Below are positions 43,900-51,602 of a stretch of DNA of 64,000 nt, piece after piece. Location of the stretch: positions 62,001-126,000 of the forward strand of contig NZ_QEQK01000012.1 of assembly GCF_003151135.1 (NCBI RefSeq), read 5' to 3'. The position numbers and the translations under genes were made by a program. This DNA comes from Abyssibacter profundi. GTDB lineage: Bacteria; Pseudomonadota; Gammaproteobacteria; Nevskiales; OUC007. The notes beneath the pieces were generated by a model that ran no database searches, had not been told where the DNA came from, and saw nothing but the letters and a program-made list of their open reading frames with translations. Numbering within the stretch: position 1 is the first letter of the stretch; the number at the start of each line of letters is the position of its first letter.

Positions 43900-45908
43900 T
43901 ACCAATCCATGCGCAGGCCGAAGAGCAAGCTGCGACCATCCTGCGGCAGCGTGGTCTGCAGATGCTCGGGGCCACCGACATAGCCGTAATCGGTATCGAG
44001 CAGGTTGGCAATTCGCAGGCTCGCCTCCAGGCCGAACGGTAGATTCGGCGCGCGCAGATTCAGGTGAACAAGACCGAAGGCGTCGGACTCGCCTCGCCAT
44101 CCCTGGATCGGTGCCATATACCGGCCTTCGACACCTGCAATCACCCGATGATCAAGTAGCGGCACCGTGAGGTTGGTATTGATCGCCGATAGCGTCACCG
44201 TCTCGGTCTCCACCAGTTCGTGGTGCATGTGATAGCCGGTATAGGCCAGCCCGACCCGCAGGGTGGCGCCGGAGTCGAAGGACGCGGTGGCGTCGCTCGT
44301 CAGGCCGGTGACATGCACATTGCCTCCGTTGACGAAGATCAGCTCGCCCGTCGTCGGAATCGGCACCTGCACCAGCAGGTCGGACAAGGTGGCGTGGTAC
44401 CCGTAGAAGCGGTACTGAAAGCGGCCGGCCGGGCGCAGGTTCAGACTGAACTCGCTGGTGCGGATCCGTTCGGACTTCAGCGTTGGATTGGCCCGCGAGC
44501 CCCCCTCGCCCGGCACCTCGTAGTACAGCTCATAGGCATTGGGCGGTCGATATGCCTGGGCCAGGCCCAGCTTGGCCGTGACCGCATCGTTAAAGCGGAC
44601 GGACACACCCAGTCGCGGGCTGAACTGTGACCCGGAGATCGAGTCGTCATCCAGCCGCAAACCCAGGTGGCTCGTCACCCGCTCCGTCGGCTGCCACTCG
44701 CCCGCCACATAAAGCCCCGCGTGCTCCCGCTGGTCGTTGCGATTCAGGAAGAACTCACGTGTCGACGGGGTCAAGTTCTGCTGCAGCAGCTCGGTGTCGC
44801 GCTGCCAGTCCAGACCCGCCAGCAAGCGTAGTTGCGCGGACACTTCGTGACGGATCCGACCCGCCAGCCGCACGCTCAGGGACTTGGCCACATCCACGCT
44901 GAGGTCATCTTCGCTCGCACCATAGACATAGTGGCCCGTGTACCGGTAACGGTTGAGCGAGGCCTCGACACCCAGGTCCGTGGCTGACCCGAGCTGCCGG
45001 TCGTGCTTCAGGCTGAGCAGCAGGCTTTGATCCTGCGTCCAGGACCCGGGCTGGTTGAATGCCTGCTCGTACGACGCCGTAGAAACATCCCGGTGGCGAT
45101 CAGAGTAGGCCAGCTGCAGCTGCGTGCCGCCCTGTGCGAGCCGCAGGTAGATGTTCTCGTCCGTCTCGCCGTCGAGGCCGGTCGCCACACCCCGGTTCTG
45201 GTCCGGTGTATCGAATTCCGGATAGTAAACATCATCGCCGCTGCGCTTGTAGCGGCTGCCGCTGACGCTGATCTGTGCCCGCCCCAGGTGCTCATGCATG
45301 GACGCATAGCCGCGTGCCACGCCGAGGCTGCCGACCTGGAAGCCGGCCTCGCCCCCATCGCGACCGGACACCGTCACCACATTAATGGTGCCGTAGTACG
45401 CGTTGCCGCCGTGCAGGGACGAACCGGGGCCTGCGATGTATTCGATGCGTTCCACCGACTCCAGGCCGATGAGCGCCGTGTGCCCGGTCAACGCCTGGTT
45501 GTAGATGCCATCGGTTGCCCGTACGCCATCAATGAGCAACAGGTACCGGCTGTTGTAGTCACCCGACAGCGGCGTGCCCAGATAGTCGTAGTTCCGGTCA
45601 TTGCGTGCGAACAAGCCGGCCAGACTGCCCAGCGCATCGCTTAGCGTCAGCCAGCCGAAGTCTCGGATGTTCTCGCGCGTGATGACCGTGACATTGACCG
45701 GGGCGTCCCAGGGGGCCTGCTCGAACCCCGAGGCCTCAGAGACCATGATCTCGGTGAGCTGGTCGAAGTCCAGGTTGAGCAAGTCGTTGGAGGGCGCATG
45801 GGCGAAGGTCGCGGCACTGATGCCGGCCAAACAGGCCGGCAGGCCCCGACGCACCCACGTCGAGGCAGTCGCGCCTGCCTTCGCCAAGGGCCGAACACTA
45901 TCCAACAT
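43899..45908 (-). CDS. TonB-dependent receptor linked to c-di-GMP signalling genes
   Basis: 669 residues from the ATG at 45908 (GGAG eight bases upstream; a GTG one codon earlier is possible). Signal sequence, then a TonB-box-like DQLTEIMVSEASGFEQAPWD. Plug: VNVTVITRENIRDFG, LLLIDGVRATDG, VERIEYIAGPGSSLHGGNAYYGTINV. Beta-barrel ending in LLFGLRMDW with terminal Trp. The plug style (APVNVTVITRE, DGV) resembles small receptors for cobalamin-like ligands or colicins, but the ligand is not evident. First gene of the receptor/YfiR/GGDEF-EAL operon; a ligand could be sensed and passed to c-di-GMP turnover. Confidence 0.92.
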   Translation of the reverse strand: MLDSVRPLAKAGATASTWVRRGLPACLAGISAATFAHAPSNDLLNLDFDQLTEIMVSEASGFEQAPWDAPVNVTVITRENIRDFGWLTLSDALGSLAGLFARNDRNYDYLGTPLSGDYNSRYLLLIDGVRATDGIYNQALTGHTALIGLESVERIEYIAGPGSSLHGGNAYYGTINVVTVSGRDGGEAGFQVGSLGVARGYASMHEHLGRAQISVSGSRYKRSGDDVYYPEFDTPDQNRGVATGLDGETDENIYLRLAQGGTQLQLAYSDRHRDVSTASYEQAFNQPGSWTQDQSLLLSLKHDRQLGSATDLGVEASLNRYRYTGHYVYGASEDDLSVDVAKSLSVRLAGRIRHEVSAQLRLLAGLDWQRDTELLQQNLTPSTREFFLNRNDQREHAGLYVAGEWQPTERVTSHLGLRLDDDSISGSQFSPRLGVSVRFNDAVTAKLGLAQAYRPPNAYELYYEVPGEGGSRANPTLKSERIRTSEFSLNLRPAGRFQYRFYGYHATLSDLLVQVPIPTTGELIFVNGGNVHVTGLTSDATASFDSGATLRVGLAYTGYHMHHELVETETVTLSAINTNLTVPLLDHRVIAGVEGRYMAPIQGWRGESDAFGLVHLNLRAPNLPFGLEASLRIANLLDTDYGYVGGPEHLQTTLPQDGRSLLFGLRMDW

Positions 45909-45993
45909 CACAAAGTCTCCAAACGCACGATCACGCAGGTAGCGACCAACGACTCGACTTTTCTAGGTCTTGTGCCGCTAAACGGTCGAAATT

Positions 45994-46009
45994 ATCGACA
46001 AGCGTCGAT
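45994..46009. promoter_or_regulatory. Palindrome in the receptor-trhO divergent gap
   Basis: ATCGAC and GTCGAT form a perfect 6-bp dyad around AAGC, in the 199-bp gap between the divergent receptor and trhO genes and in an AT-richer patch. It could be an operator for either gene. A second, longer-loop dyad (AGCCGC with GCGGCT) follows at about 46022-46046. No factor can be assigned. Confidence 0.3.
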
Positions 46010-46107
46010 GTTCAAAATGTAAAGCCGCTGCAACATCCGCCGCGGCTGTGATAGCTAACGGCCGCAGTCGATTAAACTGGTGGGCCTTCTGTCCAGCCGA
46101 TCCACGC

Positions 46108-46992
46108 ATGTCTCAAGTCGTGATCGCGGCGCTGTACCACTTCGCGCCGCTCCCCGAGTTCGAATCCCTGCAGGTGCCCCTGCGTGAGGTCTGTCAGCAG
46201 GCCGGCGTGCTGGGCACCTTGCTGCTGGCCGGTGAAGGCATTAACGGCACACTGGCGGGGACGCGATCGGGGATTGATACCGTGCTCACCCATCTGCGCA
46301 CCGACCCTCGGTTCCGTGAGCTGGACGAGAAGCGCTCGTATGCCGAACGCAATCCGTTTTCGCGTCTGCGCATCAAACTCAAGCGGGAGATCGTGACGCT
46401 GGGCGTGCCCGGCGTGAATCCACGCGAGCATGTCGGTACCTATGTCGACCCCAACCAGTGGAACGCCCTGCTGGAGGATCCCGATGTACTGGTCATCGAC
46501 ACCCGGAATGACTACGAGGTCAAGCTCGGCAGCTTCGAGCATGCACAGTCACCCGGCACGGAGAATTTTCGCGAGTTTCCCGACTACGTGGCCCGCGAGC
46601 TCAAGGGTCAGGAGCAGCGCCCCATTGCCATGTTCTGCACCGGCGGCATTCGCTGCGAAAAGGCCACGTCCTATCTGCAGGACCAGGGCTTTGAGCAGGT
46701 CTACCACCTGCGCGGCGGCATCCTGAAATACCTGGAGACCGTTCCGGAGCAGGAGAGTCTCTGGCGCGGCGAGTGCTATGTGTTCGACGAGCGGGTTTCG
46801 GTGGACCATCAGCTACGGCCCGGCCATGCCGTGCAATGTGAGGCCTGCGGCGAGCCGTTGACCCGCGAGGAACAGGCTTCCGAGGCCTTCGAGGCGGACA
46901 TCAGCTGCCCGCACTGCATCGACAGCCTGACGCCCCAGCGCCGGGCCGCGCTGGAGATGCGGCGCGACCAACGGCGGGCCGCTCGTGGTTAA
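46108..46992 (+). CDS. trhO: tRNA uridine(34) hydroxylase (YceA-type rhodanese)
   Basis: 294 residues from the ATG at 46108; the 20 codons upstream in frame do not match the family. TrhO/YceA makes 5-hydroxyuridine at the tRNA wobble position using O2. N-terminal acylphosphatase-like domain (LLLAGEGINGTLAGT, RIKLKREIVTLG), then rhodanese domain with DTRNDYEVKLGSFEHA and the essential Cys177 in MFCTGGIRCEKA. A C-terminal extension contains two CxxC pairs (CEACGEPL, CPHC) that may bind zinc. Overlaps the next GST gene by 8 bp. Confidence 0.95.
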   Translation: MSQVVIAALYHFAPLPEFESLQVPLREVCQQAGVLGTLLLAGEGINGTLAGTRSGIDTVLTHLRTDPRFRELDEKRSYAERNPFSRLRIKLKREIVTLGVPGVNPREHVGTYVDPNQWNALLEDPDVLVIDTRNDYEVKLGSFEHAQSPGTENFREFPDYVARELKGQEQRPIAMFCTGGIRCEKATSYLQDQGFEQVYHLRGGILKYLETVPEQESLWRGECYVFDERVSVDHQLRPGHAVQCEACGEPLTREEQASEAFEADISCPHCIDSLTPQRRAALEMRRDQRRAARG

Positions 46993-47644
46993 GCCCCACC
47001 CCACGCTGTATTCCTTTCGTCGCTGCCCCTATGCAATCAGGGCGCGGATGGCCTTGTCGGTGGCCAACATCACGGTCGAACACCGTGAGGTGCTGCTCAA
47101 GCAAAAACCCGACGCCATGCTCCAGGCCTCAGCCAAGGCGACCGTACCGGTGCTGGTGCTGGCTGACGGCACCGTGATCGAGGAAAGCATCGCGGTCATG
47201 CGCTGGGCGCTGGCGCAGCAGGACCCCGAAGCGTGGCTGGCCGGCGACGAGGCCCAGACGCAGGCGCTCATCGACCAGAACGACGGCCCGTTCAAGCACT
47301 GGCTGGATCGCTACAAGTATCACGTGCGTCACCCCGAGGCCTCGCAGCAGCATTACCGTGAACAGGCGGAGCAGCGACTCGCCGACTGGGAGGCCCGCCT
47401 GCAGGCGCACGGCGGAGGGCTCGTCAGTCCGAAGGCCAGCCTCGCGGATGTCGCCCTGTTTCCCTTCGTCCGTCAGTTTGCGGGTGTGGAACCCCAATGG
47501 TGGGATAGCCGCCCCTACCCGGCGCTACACGCCTGGCTAACGCGATGGGTCGGCAGCGCCCGATTTCAGGCCATCATGCGGAAGTTTGCGCCGTGGGAGC
47601 CGGACCAGCCCCCCGTGCTCTGGACGCTGGGCGCGGTGCCCTGA
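46985..47644 (+). CDS. Glutathione S-transferase-like protein with CPYA motif
   Basis: 219 residues from a GTG at 46985 inside the end of trhO. N-terminal thioredoxin fold with YSFRRCPYAIRARMAL, a glutaredoxin-like CPYA active site, then VPVLVLADGTVIEESIAVMRW (glutathione-binding ES), and a helical C-terminal GST domain. Probably a glutathione-dependent thiol transferase, not a detoxifying GST. The overlap with trhO suggests co-expression. Convergent with the remnant of an isomerase-like gene 11 bp away. Confidence 0.9.
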   Translation: MVKPHPTLYSFRRCPYAIRARMALSVANITVEHREVLLKQKPDAMLQASAKATVPVLVLADGTVIEESIAVMRWALAQQDPEAWLAGDEAQTQALIDQNDGPFKHWLDRYKYHVRHPEASQQHYREQAEQRLADWEARLQAHGGGLVSPKASLADVALFPFVRQFAGVEPQWWDSRPYPALHAWLTRWVGSARFQAIMRKFAPWEPDQPPVLWTLGAVP

Positions 47645-47655
47645 ATACGGCCACG

Positions 47656-47742
47656 CTACCCCGGTTGACGGAGGCATTTCCACGCGATGACGGCCGACAA
47701 GACCATGACCAGCACCACGCCGACATAAAACAGAAAAAACGC
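47656..47742 (-). pseudogene. Detached 3' fragment of the isomerase-like gene (fourth membrane helix)
   Basis: On the minus strand directly after the cloverleaf element, one frame reads AFFLFYVGVVLVMVLSAVIA, then WKCLRQPG and a TAG stop. It is a hydrophobic helix plus a basic tail with no start codon of its own. It has exactly the character of the missing fourth helix of the gene cut at 48011. The ancestral junction cannot be rebuilt without an uninterrupted homologue, and a few codons may have been lost. Confidence 0.65.
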
Positions 47743-47743
47743 T

Positions 47744-48011
47744 AGGGAAGCACTGATCTATTCGCACCGCCAAGTTGCTGCCTGCAAACAGGCCAGGCAA
47801 GGCGCGAGGAGTGAAGTTTGGTCATTCCAAATGAACGACGAGCAACGCAGTCTGGCCTGTTTGCAGGCGCAATCCAGACGGAACGGGCCGGTTTTCCCGC
47901 GATCCTGCGTTGTCGTTCACTGACTTGGAATAACCAAGCGGCACTCACTCCGCCTGGGCTCGCGCGAAAACCGGCTCCGTCTTGGCGGTGCGAATAGATC
48001 AGTGCTTCCCT
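47744..48011 (-). repeat. Cloverleaf inverted-repeat element, copy 2 (268 bp)
   Basis: Reverse-oriented relative to copy 1. Terminal inverted repeats are perfect over 31 bp (starting AGGGAAGCACTGATC). Arm I: perfect 17-bp stem, 47780-47796 with 47852-47868, loop motif at 47808-47850. Arm II: stem of GACGGA plus GCCGGTTTTC with a 4-base bulge, loop motif at 47905-47951 on the other strand. Both loops share GGAGTGA, TTGGTYATTCCAA, GAACGAC and CAACGCAG. The element lies between the two pieces of an isomerase-like gene, and its last base forms part of the TAA stop of the upstream piece. No obvious target duplication and no coding capacity. Confidence 0.9.
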
Positions 48012-48403
48012 TACTGGTTGCTCAGCGGACCACCGAACGCAAGCCCACGGCTCTCCGGGAACAGCGGGTCCAGTGCCGAGGCGATGACAATGGTCCAGGC
48101 CACGATGATCAGGCCCAACGCGATGCGGGCAGCACCCTTGACGGTAAATGGCATCACCGGCAACAGCGCCGCAGCCACCCAGAGCACCAGGCCGTTCACG
48201 ATGCCTTCCATATGCGCCATACGCCAAGCGTCGTAGGTGCCGGGCAGCTGCCAGTCCAGGGTCCACGGAATCGGCCACAGCGCGACCTCACCAATCAGGA
48301 AGAACAAAAAGCCAAAGCCGATCACGCCACCGACGAATAACAGTAATGCGCCATGACCAACCAGCCGGCGCTGCGCCGGCAGCAACGCGGTTTCATGCGA
48401 CAT
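48011..48403 (-). pseudogene. Styrene-oxide-isomerase-like membrane protein, 3' end removed by repeat element
   Basis: 130 codons, with three hydrophobic helices (about 17-40, 67-87 and 93-111) and a TAA stop formed at the junction with the cloverleaf element. N-terminal RRLVGHG, then WRMAHMEGIVNGLV, in which His64-x5-Asn70-Gly copies the haem-ligand His and active-site Asn spacing of styrene oxide isomerase (StyC). The helix-3 exit ESRGLAFGG resembles NRGLTFG of StyC. The StyC active-site Tyr is not evident, so substrate and activity are open. Family members have four helices; the fourth survives beyond the element. Divergence and function are unproven, and the truncated protein may still be made. 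TetR gene upstream on the same strand. Confidence 0.7.
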
Positions 48404-48497
48404 CTCCGCCCCCCGTCAGCCGGTGTCCGGTCATTGCGAATTCCCGATGCTGTGATGCTTGTTGCGGTTCCACCCCGTCACCTCCAACTGCTTGCGT

Positions 48498-49148
48498 TCA
48501 CGGGCCGCCCGGTCGGGCGCCGACCTCGCGGTCGGCATCTCGCTCGATTCCGCGCATCAACGCTTGAATCATCGTAGGTACAAGCGCTTCGGCCGACCGG
48601 CCCATGACGAACTGACCGGCGATTTGCAACGAAACAATGCCGTGCGCGCCCGCCCACAGCAGATGGCTGGCCGTCAGCGGATCACAGTCCAGCACCACCT
48701 CACCGGCCGCCTCGCCTTGGGCAATCACCTGGGTGCAAACATCCAGGGAATCGCGCTTGGCGGCCACCAGTTCCAGCGACCGTTGCGCCAGATCCGAGTC
48801 CGGTAACTCGAAGAACATCAGTGCATAGCGCTGGGGGTGTGAGAGCGCGGCGTCAATAAAGGCGCGGGACAGCGCCGCCAGCCGCGCGCGAAAGCCGGTG
48901 ACACCGGCCAGGGCCTCCAGCATGGCCTGCTCCATCCAACGAAATGCCCGCGCGCGCAAGGCGGTGAGCAGCTCATCTTTGCTGGCGAAATAGCGATAAG
49001 GCGCCGAATAGCTGCAGCCCAGATGCGCGGCCACGCGACGAAAACTCACCGCCTCCAGCCCATCGGCCTCGAAGACGGCCATCGTGGCATCGAGTATTTG
49101 TTCGCGCCGGGCTTGAACCTGCGCTTCTGTCATTGCCTGTCGGGCCAT
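48498..49148 (-). CDS. TetR/AcrR-family transcriptional regulator
   Basis: 216 residues from the ATG at 49148 (a TTG one codon earlier, or an ATG at 49133, are alternatives; none has a good ribosome-binding site). N-terminal HTH: ARREQILDATMAVFEADGLE, AVSFRRVAAHLGCSYSAPYR, YFASKDELLTAL. The C-terminal ligand domain resembles the WHG-type TetR group (YALMFFELPDSDL, LLWAGAHGIVSLQIAGQF). A perfect palindrome lies 10 bp upstream and is a probable autoregulatory operator. It precedes the isomerase-like gene by 94 bp on the same strand. Confidence 0.92.
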   Translation of the reverse strand: MARQAMTEAQVQARREQILDATMAVFEADGLEAVSFRRVAAHLGCSYSAPYRYFASKDELLTALRARAFRWMEQAMLEALAGVTGFRARLAALSRAFIDAALSHPQRYALMFFELPDSDLAQRSLELVAAKRDSLDVCTQVIAQGEAAGEVVLDCDPLTASHLLWAGAHGIVSLQIAGQFVMGRSAEALVPTMIQALMRGIERDADREVGARPGGP

Positions 49149-49157
49149 CAATAAAGA

Positions 49158-49170
49158 TTAACGACGTTAA
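49158..49170. promoter_or_regulatory. Palindromic operator candidate upstream of tetR gene
   Basis: TTAACGACGTTAA is a perfect 6-bp dyad with a single central base in an AT-rich patch, 10 bp upstream of the tetR ATG and 92 bp before a plus-strand small ORF. Size, symmetry and place suit a TetR dimer. Confidence 0.55.
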
Positions 49171-49262
49171 ATTAATGCCGTCAACCCGATGGTTGATCAA
49201 AGGCTGTCCGCTCTCTTGCGCAGATCGCGTTACAGCAAAACAGGCCTTGCCGAGACAGCCCC

Positions 49263-49487
49263 ATGCAATCCGTACATCTTTACGCGAGTCCCAGCGGGCG
49301 TGTGCTGGCGGTCGATGATTGCGACGCCGCCCGACGCCACCTGCCGGCCGTGGCCATGCCGCCCGCCATGTTCTTTGGCCAGAGCGTGCCACCGACGGTG
49401 GCCGAACAGTGTCTGCGCGAATGCGGCGGCGTCTGGCTCCGGGCCGAGGGCCTGCAGCGCTTTCCTAGCGGGCAAGGGTCTCCATAA
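49263..49487 (+). CDS. Hypothetical protein, 74 residues
   Basis: MQSVHLYASPSGRVLAVDDC and on. No family recognised. Two Cys in the second half (EQCLRECGG) and no membrane segment. Third codon positions are strongly G/C, like real genes here. It lies divergently from tetR next to the candidate operator, so TetR could control it. Its last 23 bp overlap the convergent hydrolase gene. No strong ribosome-binding site, hence moderate confidence. Confidence 0.45.
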   Translation: MQSVHLYASPSGRVLAVDDCDAARRHLPAVAMPPAMFFGQSVPPTVAEQCLRECGGVWLRAEGLQRFPSGQGSP

Positions 49488-50370
49488 AGAATGCGGTCTG
49501 ATCCGCCACCACGGTCTCGAACATCGGTGGAACGTAGATCTCGAAATGCCCGGCTGCATAACGTTTGACCCGCACCTTATCGGGCGCCCGCCGTGCCCCG
49601 TCTTCCATGGCTGCGGGCGGCACAACCGCGTCATCTGTCGCAATACAAAACAAAGCTGGGCACGGCAGTCGCGGTGTCAGCAGATTGGGGCGGTAAGTCG
49701 CCAGCGTCACCGCCCAGCTGGTGGAGATTTCATTGCGCCAGGCCGGTGACGTGATGCGCGTGTACCCGGGTTTGCTATCCGGCGTGGTGAGCACCCCGGG
49801 TTCGCCCGGATCGGCCACCACCGGCAGCATGGCCCGGGGCAGACCCAGGGCCCCGCGCAGGGCATCACTTAATCCTTTTTGTGTCAGCTTCAGGCCATGC
49901 AGCAGGCCTTGCTTGCGAATCACGTTTTGCAGCGCGGCCAATCCATCCATCATGGCCCCCTGCGAACTCACGGCGGCAATGCGTCCGTCACGCACGGCCG
50001 CGGTGACCGCGTGGGCACCGGAGAACGAACTACCCCAGGTGGCAATGCGCGCGGGGTCCACACCGTCCAAGGTGCGGGCAAAGGCGATGGCCGCTGCCCA
50101 GTCCTCCAGCTGCATTTTGACGCTGACCACCTGGCGCGGCTGGCCATCGCTGCTGCCAAACCCACGGTAGTCGAAACACAGAACGTGAAGACCGGCGGCC
50201 GCAAAGGCCTCGGCAAACGGTTCCAGGCCGGCCGCCCGCGTGCCGCCCAGGCCATGGGCCATGACGACACAGGGTGTGCCGGCAGCGCCCGTCAATGGTG
50301 AATCTGCCGGTTGAAAATGGCCGGCGCGCAGCGTGGTGCCCTGGCTGGTAAACGTGACTTCTTCGGTCAT
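49465..50370 (-). CDS. Alpha/beta hydrolase (dienelactone-hydrolase/acyl-peptidase style)
   Basis: 301 residues from the ATG at 50370, with AGGGAGGG upstream. N-terminal beta domain (VTFTSQGTTLRAGHFQP), oxyanion region VVMAHGLGGTRAAGLEPFAE, VLCFDYRGFGSSDG, nucleophile elbow ATWGSSFSGAHAV (Ser of GSSFSG), acid in CIATDDAVVPP and His in RYAAGHFEIYVPP. The fold matches cytoplasmic S15/S9-like or YcjY-type hydrolases. No signal peptide. Substrate unknown. Lies 71 bp downstream of the DUF1501 gene on the same strand. Confidence 0.92.
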   Translation of the reverse strand: MTEEVTFTSQGTTLRAGHFQPADSPLTGAAGTPCVVMAHGLGGTRAAGLEPFAEAFAAAGLHVLCFDYRGFGSSDGQPRQVVSVKMQLEDWAAAIAFARTLDGVDPARIATWGSSFSGAHAVTAAVRDGRIAAVSSQGAMMDGLAALQNVIRKQGLLHGLKLTQKGLSDALRGALGLPRAMLPVVADPGEPGVLTTPDSKPGYTRITSPAWRNEISTSWAVTLATYRPNLLTPRLPCPALFCIATDDAVVPPAAMEDGARRAPDKVRVKRYAAGHFEIYVPPMFETVVADQTAFFMETLAR

Positions 50371-50441
50371 GGGTGCGTCCCTCCCTGGTCGAGGCAGGGA
50401 CGTTAGCGCCTGTGGTGATGGCGCGCCAACCACCCGTTGGG

Positions 50442-51602
50442 TCAGGTCATGCAGCCAAGCCAGTTCGGACGAGTCGCATAACCACCCGGCAGCACACGTT
50501 CCAGCGTGTCGTCATCTGCCTGGCTGTGCCGACCCCAGACCTCTCCCAGAACGCTGCGAAAATCCGTTGTCGGCATCAAATCCTCGTTCTGGAACAACTG
50601 CGCCTGGGCGAGACCAGGCCACTGCCCCAGCACCTGCCCCCCGCGAACACGCCCGCCCATCAGCAGCATGCTGAAGGCGGTGCCGTGATCGGTCCCGCTG
50701 AAGTTCTCGATGGCCTTACGACCGAACTCGGTGAGCGTCACCAGCGTGACATCAGCCATGCGCTCGCCCAGATCATCGTGAAAACTACGCAACGCAGCGG
50801 CGAAATTCGGTAGCGCGGCCTCGTGCCGTGACAACTGATTGACGTGGGTGTCCCAGTCGTCGTCAGAGGTCACCGTGATCACCCGGGGTGCCAGCCCGTG
50901 CCGAATCGCCTCGGCCGCCGTCCGCAGGCCACGGCCCAGGTTGGTGTTGGGGTAATCGAGTGCGGTGGGCGCAGGGGGCTCTGCCTGAATGGCCTGCATG
51001 GAGGCCGACAGGTTGCGCAGCGCCTGACCGCGCTCACCCGCCACCGCGGCCAGCGATTCGATCAGCGCTGTTGCCCCGACACCGGCCACCGAGCCGTGAT
51101 CGTAGGTCGAAAAATCCTGCAGGGCGATGGTGCCGTTATAGCCCTCCAGACTGACCGGCGCACTGGACTCCGCGGCCAAACCGGCCCAGAGGTTGCTCTG
51201 GGGGCCCAGCGCGTTCATCCCGCGCCCCAGCCAGCCACCGTCCACCCCCGTGGCACCGCCGGCCTCAGCCAATTGCTGCGCCTGGAAGTGCGACCGGTCG
51301 CGTAGCGATTCGGGTAACCAGCCGGTTGCGGTCACAAAGCCCAGGCTGCCCGCCTGATACAACGGCTGCAGGGGCGACAGCGCGGGATGCAGACCGAAAT
51401 AACCGTCCAGCGGCAAGGGATTGTCGATACGCACATTGCTGCGCAGGCGCGCGTAGTCCGGGTCGCCCGCCGGCACGAGCAGGTTGATCCAGTCGGCGGC
51501 GAAGCGCTGGAAGACCACCACCACCGTGCCGGTGGCAGCGGCGGCCTGGGTCGCATGGCTCGGCAAGCCGAGCAGGTCACGTCGTGTGGTCAGCGTCGTC
51601 AT
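50442..51602 (-). CDS. DUF1501 family protein
   Basis: 386 residues. N-terminus MTTLTTRRDLLGLP carries a twin-arginine-like motif, typical of exported DUF1501 proteins. Body: VVVVFQRFAADWINLLVPAG, DGYFGLHPALSPLQPLYQAG, SHFQAQQLAE, WLGRGMNAL, VTLTEFGRKAIENFSGTDHG, MLLMGGRVRGGQVLGQWPGL: an alkaline-phosphatase/sulfatase-like superfamily fold of unknown activity. Always found with DUF1800 genes, as here (4-bp overlap). Likely periplasmic. Confidence 0.93.
   Translation of the reverse strand: MTTLTTRRDLLGLPSHATQAAAATGTVVVVFQRFAADWINLLVPAGDPDYARLRSNVRIDNPLPLDGYFGLHPALSPLQPLYQAGSLGFVTATGWLPESLRDRSHFQAQQLAEAGGATGVDGGWLGRGMNALGPQSNLWAGLAAESSAPVSLEGYNGTIALQDFSTYDHGSVAGVGATALIESLAAVAGERGQALRNLSASMQAIQAEPPAPTALDYPNTNLGRGLRTAAEAIRHGLAPRVITVTSDDDWDTHVNQLSRHEAALPNFAAALRSFHDDLGERMADVTLVTLTEFGRKAIENFSGTDHGTAFSMLLMGGRVRGGQVLGQWPGLAQAQLFQNEDLMPTTDFRSVLGEVWGRHSQADDDTLERVLPGGYATRPNWLGCMT

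Noticed and set aside
29833-48011. Composite transposon carrying the segment between the two elements
   Set aside because: No transposase or integrase is present and the enclosed genes are housekeeping-like with the same codon character as the flanks.
47741-48013. TA target-site duplication around element copy 2
   Set aside because: TA occurs near both ends, but the spacing differs by one base and copy 1 lacks it, so it may be chance.
47742-48278. 178-codon minus-strand open frame running through element copy 2
   Set aside because: It crosses the palindromic element in a frame different from the membrane protein and shows no family similarity.
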